Part shown: piece after piece, positions 15,689 through 24,674 of the stretch
Position numbering within the stretch: the first letter of the stretch is position 1
Layout: each line of letters opens with the position of its first letter
Assembly (NCBI GenBank): GCA_004028745.1
Contig: RAZP01000002.1
Location: 1 to 34,923 of the forward strand
From: Prosthecochloris sp.
GTDB lineage: Bacteria; Bacteroidota; Chlorobiia; Chlorobiales; Chlorobiaceae
Direction of reading: 5' to 3'
DNA length: 34,923 nt
The notes under the pieces: generated by a model
Seen by the model: the letters and a program-made list of their open reading frames with translations, nothing else
Told to the model about the DNA's origin: nothing
Databases searched by the model: none
Program-made: the position numbers and the translations under genes

Positions 15689-17515
15689 TCAACAGTTCAA
15701 CAGCTCTTCACACAGCACAGCTCTCCTCAACCCCCTTACGGAGTTGCAAATAAAAAACAGATCGGCGCGCTCAATGTCTTCAATAGTGAGCACCGCTTCT
15801 TGCACGTTATGCCTTGTCTCAAAAAAATATTGCCGGTATATGCCGTTGAGCAGTCCGGAAGAAAGCTGAGGAGTATAATAGCATCCGTTTTTGAGGATAA
15901 TAATGTTGCTGATCGCTCCTTCAGTAACTTCCTCCCTTTCATTACGGAAAACAACTTCATCAAAGCCTCTGGCGACGGCCTTTTGCAAAAAAGCATCGTA
16001 CAGTTCGCGCCTTGTTGTTTTATGTCTCCTGAGGGGAGCGTCTGCCGCTAAAGTAACTGATGCCCTGCACACACGAACCGGTGCATCAGACAGCCGGTGA
16101 GGCAGTTCATCAAAGCTGATAAGCAATCGCCCCCTCTGGCGGAGTTCAAGACGGACTTTACACCGTTTTTTGCTTTTAAGCTCTTTTTCGGCAAGAGATT
16201 CAAGCTCCCACCGGATTTGCTCCTCGTTACAGGAAAACCCCAGACATAGGGCTGACTGCCTGAGACGGAACAGGTGTTCGTCAAGCCATACAAAAGAACC
16301 ATTGTATAATATTGTTTCAAAAATACCGAAATTTTCATTTGGCCCGGGATCGAGGATCTCCGCTTTCAGCCTGCACTCGGCAAACTCCTCATCTGTATCC
16401 GAATCCCACACGATGCCTCCTCCTGCCCCGTATATCCCTGTTCCATCGTGCAGCATCAGTGTCCGGATTGCGACGTTGAAACACATCGAAGCACCCGGCA
16501 GCATATAGCCTATCGCCCCGGTATAGACTCCTCTCGGCGACCCCTCAATCTCCTGGATCAACTGCATGGCCCTGATTTTCGGAGCCCCCGTTACCGAACC
16601 ACAGGGAAACACAGCACGGAACAGGTCATACAGCGACCTGTTGTCAAGCAACTCCCCGTGGACAGGGGACACCATCTGATGAAGCGTCGGGTAGGTTTCG
16701 ATAACAAAAAGCTCCGGTATCTTAACCGATCCCGGCTTGCATATCCGCCCAAGGTCATTGCGAATCAGGTCAACGATCATGAGATTCTCAGCCCTGTTTT
16801 TCTCATTTGAACGCAGCCACTCTTTACTCAACCTGTCCTCTTTTGCACTTTTGCCCCTTGGAGCAGTCCCTTTCATGGGCCTGGTTTCAATGTGCCGGCC
16901 TTCAAGCCTGAAGAAAAGTTCGGGCGAAAACGACAAAACCTGGCGTTCACCAAGATGCAGCCATGCGGAATACACATCGGGCTGTTTTCCTGAGAGATGC
17001 CCGAACAGTCCCGAGACCTTTCCACTGAATTCGAAACGGTACCTCCCGGTAAAATTTACCTGATAAACATTTCCGGCTGCTATATGCTCTTTTATTTCCC
17101 TGATCTTTTCTGCATACTCCTCCTGTCTCAGGTCGAAAAAGGGTTCTCCGGGCCTGCAATCACTGGAAAACAAAAACTCCGTCTCCTTTTCAGGCAGCAG
17201 TAGAGGGGAACGATATACACCAAACCACGCGAGTGGAAACCCACCATCTCCTACTCTCATGGTGTCAAAGGATTCCGGCTCAAAACCATAGCCGGCTTCA
17301 TAACCGATGTATCCGGCCAGGCTGAGACCTTTCGCCAAGCATGCATCAAGTTTTCCGAAAAAAATACGAAGATCGGCAGGGGACCTAAGCTCAATAATTT
17401 CAAGCGGGTCCGAAAAAAGAAGAAACGACCCCGGATCATCATTCTGGAAAGAGCCACCGAATAAAACCGAATGGGGCCTGCCAAACAGTTTTTCGCCGGT
17501 AAAGCTATCTTTCAT
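15689..17515 (-). CDS. pabB: Aminodeoxychorismate synthase component I fused to aminodeoxychorismate lyase
   Basis: 608 residues. Residues 1 to about 370 are PabB: AAGNVYQVNFTGRY, RPMKGTAPRGK (the P-x-KGT motif with the catalytic Lys), ENLMIVDLIRNDLGR, and FPCGSVTGAPKIRAMQLI. From about 375 (NFGIFETILYNG) to the end is a PabC-type PLP lyase of the aminotransferase-IV fold, with the likely PLP Lys in LRRHKTTRREL and EGAISNIIILKNG near the end. Together they turn chorismate (with ammonia or a PabA glutaminase not in this window) into 4-aminobenzoate for FolP. The ATG overlaps the ppx stop by 11 nt, so the two are translationally coupled. The final LLNC and stop lie within an intergenic repeat. 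Confidence 0.95.
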   Translation of the reverse strand: MKDSFTGEKLFGRPHSVLFGGSFQNDDPGSFLLFSDPLEIIELRSPADLRIFFGKLDACLAKGLSLAGYIGYEAGYGFEPESFDTMRVGDGGFPLAWFGVYRSPLLLPEKETEFLFSSDCRPGEPFFDLRQEEYAEKIREIKEHIAAGNVYQVNFTGRYRFEFSGKVSGLFGHLSGKQPDVYSAWLHLGERQVLSFSPELFFRLEGRHIETRPMKGTAPRGKSAKEDRLSKEWLRSNEKNRAENLMIVDLIRNDLGRICKPGSVKIPELFVIETYPTLHQMVSPVHGELLDNRSLYDLFRAVFPCGSVTGAPKIRAMQLIQEIEGSPRGVYTGAIGYMLPGASMCFNVAIRTLMLHDGTGIYGAGGGIVWDSDTDEEFAECRLKAEILDPGPNENFGIFETILYNGSFVWLDEHLFRLRQSALCLGFSCNEEQIRWELESLAEKELKSKKRCKVRLELRQRGRLLISFDELPHRLSDAPVRVCRASVTLAADAPLRRHKTTRRELYDAFLQKAVARGFDEVVFRNEREEVTEGAISNIIILKNGCYYTPQLSSGLLNGIYRQYFFETRHNVQEAVLTIEDIERADLFFICNSVRGLRRAVLCEELLNC

Positions 17516-19073
17516 GAGCGGTCAAGGCTTCAAAACGAATTGATTTTCCGAGAACGCTCTCCAGCCACGATTTCATCCTTTCAGCCGCCCAGATCTCGAT
17601 ATCGGGATTATGAATTGCATGCAGGCCAAGTTTGATAATGCTTCCTGCCACATCTGCCTCAAGGGAGACGATATTCTGGCGGTGACCACGGTCAAGTCCA
17701 TTTGCAATGCGGAGAATACCTGAGAGAACATCGACAACCCTTCGCTGTTTCGGCTTGAGCTGACTGTAAGCCTCATGCTTCTCAGAAGGCGGAGATTTTC
17801 TGTGATATCTGGCAACATTTGCGATGATGCTGATTTCCGCAGGAGCAAACCCGCGAAGCTCACCGTTGAAGATAATATACTGGCTGTGCTTGTGATGAGA
17901 AGAAATCGAGATAAAGGTTCCGATATTGTGCAACAGCGCCGCGTATTCGAGCAGCTCACGGTCATTGATATCGAGTCCGTGCAACTGCTGTAACTGATCG
18001 AACAACTGCAGGCACAGTGCGGCAATTTGCTCTGAATGTTTTTTGTCCCAACCACAGCGATACCCAAGCTCAAGGACACTCTGGCGACGAATATTCAGCT
18101 GAAGTTTCCCCTCTTCGCTGCCCGGCCGGCGATTCTTCAAGTAATGGATAACCATACCCTCCCGAAGCGCCGAATCAGAGATTACCACCTCTTTGAGTTT
18201 AAACAGGGAAAAAATAACATTCACCAGAACAAGGCCGGGCACAATCAGGTCAACCCTTTTTTCGTCAAGACCTGTCAGCCTTTTTCTTTCTGAAGCATCA
18301 AGCCCTATAACCGACTTGTAGAACTTCTGAAACTCTTTCCGGGTAAACGAACTCTGGTTGAGCGTTACCTCATCGTCACGCCCTGTCATGGAACGGATCA
18401 TCCTGGCGATATTCTGGGCTGTACCTGAAGAGGCGATCGCTCTTTTGATGTCGAGCTTCCTTGATTTTTCAGCTGAAGTAAAAAGTTCAGCTGAAAAGAA
18501 CTGCTCGAGAAGGCTCAACTCACGGCCTGACAGGGGATCAGTTGTGATAAACCGCTCAAACATACGGGCGACACCGATTTTCCTGCTTTCAAGCAGGTGT
18601 ATCCTCTGCTGGTCGGCAATGATAAACTCTACGGAACCACCTCCTATATCAAAAACCAGCTCGGGTTCTGAAGAGAGCCTGACTGCATGACGAACCCCGT
18701 AATAAATAAACTGTGCCTCTTCAAGGCCGGAAATGACCTTGATCTTGAGACCGGTTTCTTCCCTGACTCTTTGCAAAAAAACATCCCTGTTTTTTGCTTC
18801 ACGGATAGCGCTTGTGGCAAATGCAATGATGTTACCCGGCTCCACTCCTTGCTGTGACGCAAGTACCAGAAAATGTTTCAGGGTCGTGATACCCGCCTCC
18901 ATTGCTTTCTGGTCGAGCATTTTAGTGGAAATACTGCCGCGGCCTATGCAGATCATGTCTTTGACGCGGTCTATTTCAACGATACCTTTCTCCTCGCCCT
19001 CCTCGACGATTACCATATGAAATGAGTTGGTCCCCAGATCTATAGCCGCGATTTTCCTTGTTTCGGTGCGCAT
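17505..19073 (-). CDS. ppx: Ppx/GppA-family exopolyphosphatase / pppGpp phosphatase
   Basis: 522 residues, about the size of E. coli Ppx (513). The N-terminal ASKHA ATPase-like fold shows phosphate loop 1 AAIDLGTNSFHMVIVE (9-24), FATSAIREAKN and phosphate loop 2 FDIGGGSVEF (about 141-150), followed by the second Ppx/GppA subdomain. The C-terminal third is an HD-like domain (YAALLHNIGTFISISSHHKHS, then ARYHRKSPP and RIANGLDRGH), as in Ppx and many GppA proteins. It hydrolyses polyphosphate, pppGpp or both; sequence alone does not decide. It starts the minus-strand pair with pabB-pabC and ends inside that gene's start. The 5' spacer (19074-19177) separates it from the terminator of the outer-membrane protein gene. 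Confidence 0.94.
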   Translation of the reverse strand: MRTETRKIAAIDLGTNSFHMVIVEEGEEKGIVEIDRVKDMICIGRGSISTKMLDQKAMEAGITTLKHFLVLASQQGVEPGNIIAFATSAIREAKNRDVFLQRVREETGLKIKVISGLEEAQFIYYGVRHAVRLSSEPELVFDIGGGSVEFIIADQQRIHLLESRKIGVARMFERFITTDPLSGRELSLLEQFFSAELFTSAEKSRKLDIKRAIASSGTAQNIARMIRSMTGRDDEVTLNQSSFTRKEFQKFYKSVIGLDASERKRLTGLDEKRVDLIVPGLVLVNVIFSLFKLKEVVISDSALREGMVIHYLKNRRPGSEEGKLQLNIRRQSVLELGYRCGWDKKHSEQIAALCLQLFDQLQQLHGLDINDRELLEYAALLHNIGTFISISSHHKHSQYIIFNGELRGFAPAEISIIANVARYHRKSPPSEKHEAYSQLKPKQRRVVDVLSGILRIANGLDRGHRQNIVSLEADVAGSIIKLGLHAIHNPDIEIWAAERMKSWLESVLGKSIRFEALTAHER

Positions 19074-19177
19074 ACCGGATTATTCATGCCTCAGGTTGGG
19101 AAAAAAGCTTAAGAGTGCCTCGAAAAACGTTGACCGGGGCTCCGAGGCGCCCTTAAGATACACCTTTTACAGAGGAC

Positions 19178-19215
19178 AAAAAAAGGCCCGAAAATAACTC
19201 CGGGCCTAAAAAAAA
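19178..19215 (-). terminator. Rho-independent terminator of the outer-membrane protein gene
   Basis: On the minus strand, stem AGGCCCG/CGGGCCT (19201-19207 with 19184-19190), a 10-nt loop and then seven T residues (19178-19184). It lies 20 bp after the outer-membrane protein stop. A-runs on both sides make it potentially bidirectional. Confidence 0.88.
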
Positions 19216-19235
19216 GAACTGCTTGGCTTCATCGA

Positions 19236-19811
19236 TTAAAAGTAGTAATGGGCGCCAAGACCGATTGAAACACCTGTCAGATCAAACTCATATTCTGAGT
19301 CGTCTCCATCATCTTCACCCGTAAAGCCGTACCCGACCTCAAAATTAAACCCAACTTCTTCAAAGTCACTGAAGTTGAATTCAGTACCTATAAGAGGTCT
19401 TACAAGGTAATAATCATCCGAATCTTCTTCTACACCATCGGCTTCCCAAGTTGAAGAACCGAGACCACCTTCCAAACCGACATAGAAACGGCTATTATCA
19501 TTTACAACCGGTGCATACATCAGCTTGATAGTTCCAAGAATGGTGTCGGAAGAGAATTCCGGACCGGAAGGAATATTTTCGTCCGTAGTGCCGTAATATA
19601 CGTTACCTTCAACACCAAATTCATTGGTGGCCCACCATCTTAAGCTTAAACCGGCACCTGAAAACGGTTCGGAATAATCGGTCCACATATTGATAACCTG
19701 AGGACCAACCCCCACGCTGCCGACATTAGGGCCTTCTGTTGCTGTTGCAGAACCGGCTCCGACAATAACCGCCGTTGCCGCTACGGCAATTGTTTTTGCT
19801 ATCTTTTTCAT
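19236..19811 (-). CDS. Small outer-membrane beta-barrel protein
   Basis: 191 residues. Residues 1 to about 25 are a Sec signal peptide (MKKIAKTIAVAATAVIVGAG then SATA, cleavage near ATA-TEG). The mature part alternates polar and hydrophobic residues in about eight strands, with acidic loops (GEDDGDDSEYEFD), and ends in YYF, a C-terminal Phe used by the BAM complex. It resembles OmpW/OmpX-like or generic eight-stranded barrels; no closer family is clear. The loops' high Asp/Glu content suggests calcium or a marine habitat. GGAG is 9-10 nt before the ATG. It is a monocistronic unit with its own promoter, a structured 5' leader and a terminator. Confidence 0.9.
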   Translation of the reverse strand: MKKIAKTIAVAATAVIVGAGSATATEGPNVGSVGVGPQVINMWTDYSEPFSGAGLSLRWWATNEFGVEGNVYYGTTDENIPSGPEFSSDTILGTIKLMYAPVVNDNSRFYVGLEGGLGSSTWEADGVEEDSDDYYLVRPLIGTEFNFSDFEEVGFNFEVGYGFTGEDDGDDSEYEFDLTGVSIGLGAHYYF

Positions 19812-19848
19812 TCTTCTTTCTCCGTTTATGTTGTGTTACCGTTAACAA

Positions 19849-19876
19849 CATAATGCAGCTTCCCGGCTGCATTATG
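19849..19876 (-). promoter_or_regulatory. 5'-leader hairpin of the outer-membrane protein mRNA
   Basis: Arms cataatgcagc (19849-19859) and gctgcattatg (19866-19876), perfect over 11 bp, with a 6-nt loop. It begins within about 10 nt of the predicted start site, so it would cap the transcript's 5' end. A second, imperfect stem (tgttg...caaca, about 19827-19850) lies between it and the ribosome site. Confidence 0.65.
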
Positions 19877-19881
19877 CTGAT

Positions 19882-19910
19882 ATAATAGAGATTTCCTGCC
19901 ACTCAAACAA
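19882..19910 (-). promoter_or_regulatory. Promoter of the outer-membrane protein gene
   Basis: Minus-strand -35 TTGTTT (19905-19910), 17-bp spacer and -10 TATTAT (19882-19887, five of six to consensus). Transcription would start about 19875, just at the leader hairpin. Confidence 0.55.
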
Positions 19911-20125
19911 AAACATTATCCATACTCCATTTCTCCAAAGAGTTGTGATGCTAATCTTGGTCATGAGTAAAATATTTGGCCGTAGCATTCAATTCAGAGT
20001 AGAGAAAAATCATATGGATTTTTCGGACAGAAGTATATTGGTTACAAAAGAGTTGCGTATCTTAACTCCCGTGATTGAGAGCCAATAAAGCTTTTCTCCC
20101 AAAACCCGGCCAAAAGAAAAACAGC

Positions 20126-20788
20126 ATGCGCCATTCAGACCGCGTCCATAGGAGCTTCAAGTTTGAGCTGGCACGCAAGATCATTCATCTTTTCTCCGTT
20201 TCAATCGCCATTATTTACTGTAACATAACAAGGGAACTTGCTCTCATACTTCTGGTTCCTCTTTTTTCAGGATTTCTTCTGGTCGATCTCTTGAAAAACT
20301 TTATTCCCCCTCTTTCCTGCTGGTATCACAAAACGTTTGACCCGATGCTTCGTGAGCATGAGCTTGAAAAGAGATACATACAATTCAACGGCGCGACCTA
20401 TATAACTTTTTCGGCCTTGTTTCTGGTGTTTTTTTTTCCCAAAATCATTGCCATTACCTGCTTTTCACTGGTTGCCATTTCGGATACCATGGCCGCACTT
20501 GTAGGCAAAAAATTCGGAAAGCATACAATAGGAGAGAAAAGCCTGGAAGGAAGTACGGCGTTTCTGATCTCCTCATTGATCATTGTGGCCGTAGTCCCCA
20601 GGCTCGATCTGCTTGCCGGGATTATTACGGCTGTCGCGGCCACAATTGTAGAGGCCTTGTCATTTCGGATCAATGGCTTTAAAGTAGATGACAATCTTAC
20701 CATTCCTCTGGCAAGCGCCCTGATCTGCTACTTGTACTACCTCCTTGTTTTGCCGCACAAGCTGCCGCTGCTTGAAACCTGTCCCTGA
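20126..20788 (+). CDS. Dolichol/phytol-kinase-like membrane protein (CTP-dependent prenol kinase family)
   Basis: 220 residues from the ATG at 20126; a TTG at 20075 would add a 17-residue extension without family character. About six membrane segments. The family signature is the cytoplasmic loop after DTMAALVGKKFG (Asp-x2-Ala-x3-Gly), continuing with KHTIGEKSLEGSTAF, typical of the SEC59/VTE5/cytidylyltransferase-like superfamily. Such enzymes phosphorylate dolichol, phytol or related prenols using CTP. In a chlorophototroph the likely substrate would be phytol or farnesol freed from (bacterio)chlorophyll, but that is inference. It is followed by the Sua5-like gene after 15 bp, and the two are probably co-transcribed. 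No clear promoter or ribosome site is seen. Confidence 0.82.
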   Translation: MRHSDRVHRSFKFELARKIIHLFSVSIAIIYCNITRELALILLVPLFSGFLLVDLLKNFIPPLSCWYHKTFDPMLREHELEKRYIQFNGATYITFSALFLVFFFPKIIAITCFSLVAISDTMAALVGKKFGKHTIGEKSLEGSTAFLISSLIIVAVVPRLDLLAGIITAVAATIVEALSFRINGFKVDDNLTIPLASALICYLYYLLVLPHKLPLLETCP

Positions 20789-20803
20789 ACCCCGCCTATC
20801 CCT

Positions 20804-21751
20804 ATGCAGACAATAGTTACCGAATCAGTTGCCGTAGCGGCGACATGGATCAACCGGGGCGAGGTTGTTGCGTTTCCTACAGAGACGGTCTATGGCCTTG
20901 GTGCAGACAGTACCAATGATAAAGCCATTGAAAATATTTTTTCAGCAAAAGGCAGACCACCGGACAACCCTCTTATTATTCATGTGCATTCTCCGGAACA
21001 GATATGGGAGGTCTCGGAGAAAATACCTCACACGGCCGAGACATTCATACATCACTTTTTCCCGGGACCTCTGACACTGATACTGAAAAAGAATCCGGCC
21101 GTCTCTCCCCTCGTCACCGCCGGATTGCTTACTGTTGGCGTACGGTGCCCGATACACCCTGTTGCAAGAGCGTTTCTGAAACAATGTAACCACCCCGTAG
21201 CCGCACCTTCAGCAAACATATCCGGCCGACCCAGTTCAACCGACTGGAAAGCCGTCTATGATGACTTGCAAGGAAAAATACGCTGCGTTCTTAAAGGCCC
21301 GCAAAGCACCATAGGGCTGGAATCGACAATTGTAGACTGTTCGGAAACCCCTCCCCGGCTTCTTAGGGCAGGGGCCATAAGCCTTGAAACACTCAGAAAG
21401 CATGTTCCTGAAACAAGAGCCTTGACCGACAACGAAAAGCAACAACGGCCAAAAAGCCCTGGCCTTAAGTATCCGCATTACTCACCTTCTGCACGGATCA
21501 AACTCTGTGGCTCCGGGTATCCTGACTACAAGGGAGAAAAAAACAGCGCCTGGATAGGTCTTTCTTCACCACCTGAAGGAATCTCAAAAATCTCTGTCTG
21601 CAAAGATCCTGAAGAATACGCCTACAAACTGTTCAGCTTTTTCCGGGAATGCGATCGGGAAAACATAGAGGTTATCTTGTGTGAAATGCCACCGGCTGAA
21701 GGAATCGGCTTAGCCATCCGCGACCGTCTGAAAAGAGCCGCAGAGGAATAA
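20804..21751 (+). CDS. tsaC: L-threonylcarbamoyladenylate synthase, Sua5 type
   Basis: 315 residues. The enzyme makes threonylcarbamoyl-AMP from threonine, bicarbonate and ATP for the t6A37 modification of ANN-decoding tRNAs. The YrdC domain (1 to about 205) shows VAFPTETVYGLGADS (22-36), KGRPPDNPLIIHV, PGPLTLIL and APSANISGRPSST. After a linker with SPGLKYPHYSP, the C-terminal Sua5 domain (to 315) is present, so this is the long Sua5 form rather than the short TsaC. ATG at 20804 follows the kinase-like gene by 15 bp. Partner genes TsaB, TsaD and TsaE are not in the window. Confidence 0.95.
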   Translation: MQTIVTESVAVAATWINRGEVVAFPTETVYGLGADSTNDKAIENIFSAKGRPPDNPLIIHVHSPEQIWEVSEKIPHTAETFIHHFFPGPLTLILKKNPAVSPLVTAGLLTVGVRCPIHPVARAFLKQCNHPVAAPSANISGRPSSTDWKAVYDDLQGKIRCVLKGPQSTIGLESTIVDCSETPPRLLRAGAISLETLRKHVPETRALTDNEKQQRPKSPGLKYPHYSPSARIKLCGSGYPDYKGEKNSAWIGLSSPPEGISKISVCKDPEEYAYKLFSFFRECDRENIEVILCEMPPAEGIGLAIRDRLKRAAEE

Positions 21752-21869
21752 TGACACATGAAAAGGATGGGGGACGTTGTAAATAATTTATACTTATAAA
21801 TCAAAAAACCTTACTGTCTCGTCAAACAAGAAATGCTATTTGACAGGGCAGGTAATTTCGAGAAGCGTC

Positions 21870-23879
21870 CTAAAACTTGAGAGCGCATCCCAGATGATAC
21901 GACGCCGGAGCATTGGTGTCGCGTTCGTCATTGCCGCTGCTGTAAACATCACGGTCGACATACCATGCCTTTTCAAACCTTGCCGAAAGATCGAAATTTT
22001 CCATGATGTCAATTGAAAGAAGAGCGAAAACAGCCTGCCCCCTTCCATAGTAAGACTTCAACGTGAAAACAAGAGGTAGATCATTTTCATATACATAAAT
22101 CGCCGAGTCATAATTATCGGTATGAAATCTGGTGTACCTCCCAGTAAAGGCAAGAGAACCTTTTTTTAATGCCGCCTGCTGATAAACAAGCCATCCGTTG
22201 GTATGATCGTCGTAACCGTGATATTCGCCTTTTACAAACTTCACTTCTCCTCTTGTCCTGAGTGTCAGCATCTTCGAAATTCTGGTAATAAGGTCAAGAC
22301 GAGCCCGGTTCGATGTAAAGGGCACCGGTGTATAATACTCAAGCCCTGTTGGGCCGAAAAGCTTTTTAGCCTCTTCCTTGTACTGGTTCTGCAGCAGCAG
22401 CTCGGCTGTCAACACCGGCGACTGTCTCCATGTAAGAAAAATTTTCGATTCGTCTCCTGTTGAGGGCAGTTTGTAACGGCTGCTGAGCTCAGGGAACCTG
22501 AATATATCATAGTAAGCTCCCAATTGCAGATTTTCTAGGATTTCAGCTTCAAGGCCGATATAATATCCTTCCTCGTTTGCTGCATCATCAGCGCGTTCGG
22601 CAAAAGCGCCGGCAAAAGGGGAGAAAAATATATTATGATAATCTCTCACGGCAAGCACGGTGTGAATCTTTTCGGTCAGCGGGAACCTGACACCGCTTAT
22701 CCACGACAGATTTTGCTCTTTTCCGGTAACTGCCGCCTCGGCAAAAAGGTTCACCTTTCCAATAAGCAGGTCTGCCTCGACACCGCCGATATCATTCCAT
22801 CCCTTTTCACCACCGGCATCTTCGAGTGGAATACCGTAGTGGTACCGCGCCCATGTTCCCCCTAACGTTCCACTGACACCTCCCGATTGCAAACTGTAAA
22901 GAAGGTTCACCCCTGCAACCCGTTCCGTTACGTTATCCCTGTGCTCGATTTCACTTTCAGTTCGATGGTAACCTGATGTGCGGATAGTTGTTACTACCCC
23001 GTCTTCAACTGAAGCGTCAACTAGGTTATCGGAATAAAACGCTGTAAGTTTGAACGGCTCCAGATTGAACGTTGTAGCAGCACCCTGCATAAATCCGTTT
23101 TCCGTGCTTGACGCATAGGGTTTCAATCGACGTCCGGTCAGTTTAACACCGAGAGGATCAACCCCTTTTGAAAAGTATCGGCTCTGACCGAACAGCAGTC
23201 CCTGACCAATATTTACCGCGTAGTTACCCGCAATGAGCTGTTCCAGAATCCCTGAACTGTTGTAAGCAACACTGAGAGATGTGAAATCGTCAATATCCGG
23301 CTCCCCAACATCCTTTTCCATAACTCCATTGACCGCAACATCACCATATACGACCGATAAGCGATTGTACAGCTTGTAGTTTTCGCCTCCATATTTCCCT
23401 GTGGTAATTCCACTCCGCTCGGGGATCTCGCTGAAATACCTGCTGTACCAGCTTCCCCTTATCTCTGCTTTTTTCTTTGGTTCTTCCAGTACCAGAGGCT
23501 CGAAAGAAAGAAAAGGAGATACTCTTTGTGCAGTTTCAGCATCTATAGCCTCGGCAAGCTGCTCCTCCGAAGTCAGTAGCCCCTTGCTATTACGATAATC
23601 TATAATGCTGCGGGCATCTTCCAGAGAAAGGAAAGGAATAAGCAGAAGGTCTTCCTGCGTCGCAGTATTGACGGGAATTTTTCGCTGTTTTAACTGCTGA
23701 AGCTCCAAGAGAAGCTGCTCGATATCGCCGGGCATATCACTTTGGTCGAACAGTGCCTCAAGATCATCGGCAGCAGCGGCCAGAAAGGAGTAACACAATG
23801 AAAAACCGAAAAAGACCAGAAAAAAAAGTGCGGCAACAGAACGTTGCCGCAAAAAAGAAGGGGATGAACTCATAACCAT
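21870..23879 (-). CDS. Outer-membrane beta-barrel protein with N-terminal helix-hairpin-helix domain
   Basis: 669 residues. A signal peptide covers about residues 1-37 (hydrophobic core AALFFLVFFGFSLCYSFLAA). Next comes an acidic helical stretch, then a ComEA-like helix-hairpin-helix region (about 66-130; IPVNTATQEDLLLIPFLSLEDA). Residues from about 140 to the end are Gly/Tyr/aromatic-rich amphipathic strands, ending in LKF, a typical outer-membrane barrel. Helix-hairpin-helix domains often bind DNA, so a DNA-handling outer-membrane protein is conceivable, but the domain may be structural. Proteins of this architecture are known from Bacteroidetes/Chlorobi genomes (from memory) without clear function. 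Start at 23879 or the ATG two codons later. It follows the RluB gene by 30 bp and is the last gene of the long minus-strand run. Confidence 0.85.
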   Translation of the reverse strand: MVMSSSPSFLRQRSVAALFFLVFFGFSLCYSFLAAAADDLEALFDQSDMPGDIEQLLLELQQLKQRKIPVNTATQEDLLLIPFLSLEDARSIIDYRNSKGLLTSEEQLAEAIDAETAQRVSPFLSFEPLVLEEPKKKAEIRGSWYSRYFSEIPERSGITTGKYGGENYKLYNRLSVVYGDVAVNGVMEKDVGEPDIDDFTSLSVAYNSSGILEQLIAGNYAVNIGQGLLFGQSRYFSKGVDPLGVKLTGRRLKPYASSTENGFMQGAATTFNLEPFKLTAFYSDNLVDASVEDGVVTTIRTSGYHRTESEIEHRDNVTERVAGVNLLYSLQSGGVSGTLGGTWARYHYGIPLEDAGGEKGWNDIGGVEADLLIGKVNLFAEAAVTGKEQNLSWISGVRFPLTEKIHTVLAVRDYHNIFFSPFAGAFAERADDAANEEGYYIGLEAEILENLQLGAYYDIFRFPELSSRYKLPSTGDESKIFLTWRQSPVLTAELLLQNQYKEEAKKLFGPTGLEYYTPVPFTSNRARLDLITRISKMLTLRTRGEVKFVKGEYHGYDDHTNGWLVYQQAALKKGSLAFTGRYTRFHTDNYDSAIYVYENDLPLVFTLKSYYGRGQAVFALLSIDIMENFDLSARFEKAWYVDRDVYSSGNDERDTNAPASYHLGCALKF

Positions 23880-23909
23880 TTTACTTTTAGCAAGTTATCC
23901 TTTTTTCAG

Positions 23910-24674
23910 TCAAGGGGAAGCACCTTTCAACCAAAGCTGCTCAACTTCTTTGGCGGTCACATAACGCCACTCGCCTCTACGAAGCTTGCCGGTACGCAAC
24001 CCTGCATAGGCTGTCCTCTCAAGCTTTTTCACTTCATATCCAAGCGAGCGGAACATCCTTCTCACTTGGTGATTCCTGCCCTCATGCAATGTCACAAGCA
24101 CCCGCAAACCTCCCTGCAGGATTTTGGCCTTGCAGGGACTCGTTTTTTCCCCGGTATCCTTCAGCCGCATCCCGCCGGTCAGCACTGGCAGCTCCCGAGC
24201 AGGGAAAGGGGTGCCGAGCTCTACAAGGTACTCTTTTTCCACACCGGACGATGGGTGCATCAATTTGTTAGCCAGAACGCCATCATTCGTTAAAAGCAGT
24301 ACCCCGGTGGTTTTCCGGTCCAGGCGACCTACAGGAAAGACACGCTCTTTTACGTCAACCAGATCAAGAACCGTCTCCCGGCTTCTCTCGTCCCGGTTGG
24401 TCGTGATGCAATCCCTGGGCTTGTTGAGCAGAATATACACTTTTTTTTCTTCAGGCAAAGCAAGCATTTTTCCGCTCACCACAACCTCATCAAGTCCTGG
24501 ACGTATGGTTATCCCTTTGGTTGTCACTATGCCGCCGTTCACCATCACCTTACCGGTCTCCACAAGCCTGTCGGCAGCGCGTCTTGACGCTATTCCGCAA
24601 AGAGCGAGGTATTTGTTGATCCTTACCGGGGCATCGGTATTCAGGAGGGATCCGCTGCCGCTATTCTTTTTCAT
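23910..24674 (-). CDS. rluB: Ribosomal large-subunit pseudouridine synthase, RluB/RsuA family
   Basis: 254 residues from the ATG at 24674. The open frame continues upstream over scpB, but that part is a shadow. An N-terminal S4 RNA-binding domain (VRINKYLALCGIASRRAADR, residues 17-36, through VMVNGG) is followed by the catalytic domain with PVGRLDRKTTG; D119 is the catalytic Asp. HEGRNHQVRRMF and GLRTGKLRRGEWR complete the RsuA/RluB/E/F signature. It isomerises a uridine in 23S rRNA; the exact site is inferred by analogy with RluB. The start overlaps the scpB stop by 14 nt (ATGAAAAAGAATAG), so it is translationally coupled to scpB, a gene pair also seen in Gram-positive bacteria. Confidence 0.94.
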   Translation of the reverse strand: MKKNSGSGSLLNTDAPVRINKYLALCGIASRRAADRLVETGKVMVNGGIVTTKGITIRPGLDEVVVSGKMLALPEEKKVYILLNKPRDCITTNRDERSRETVLDLVDVKERVFPVGRLDRKTTGVLLLTNDGVLANKLMHPSSGVEKEYLVELGTPFPARELPVLTGGMRLKDTGEKTSPCKAKILQGGLRVLVTLHEGRNHQVRRMFRSLGYEVKKLERTAYAGLRTGKLRRGEWRYVTAKEVEQLWLKGASP

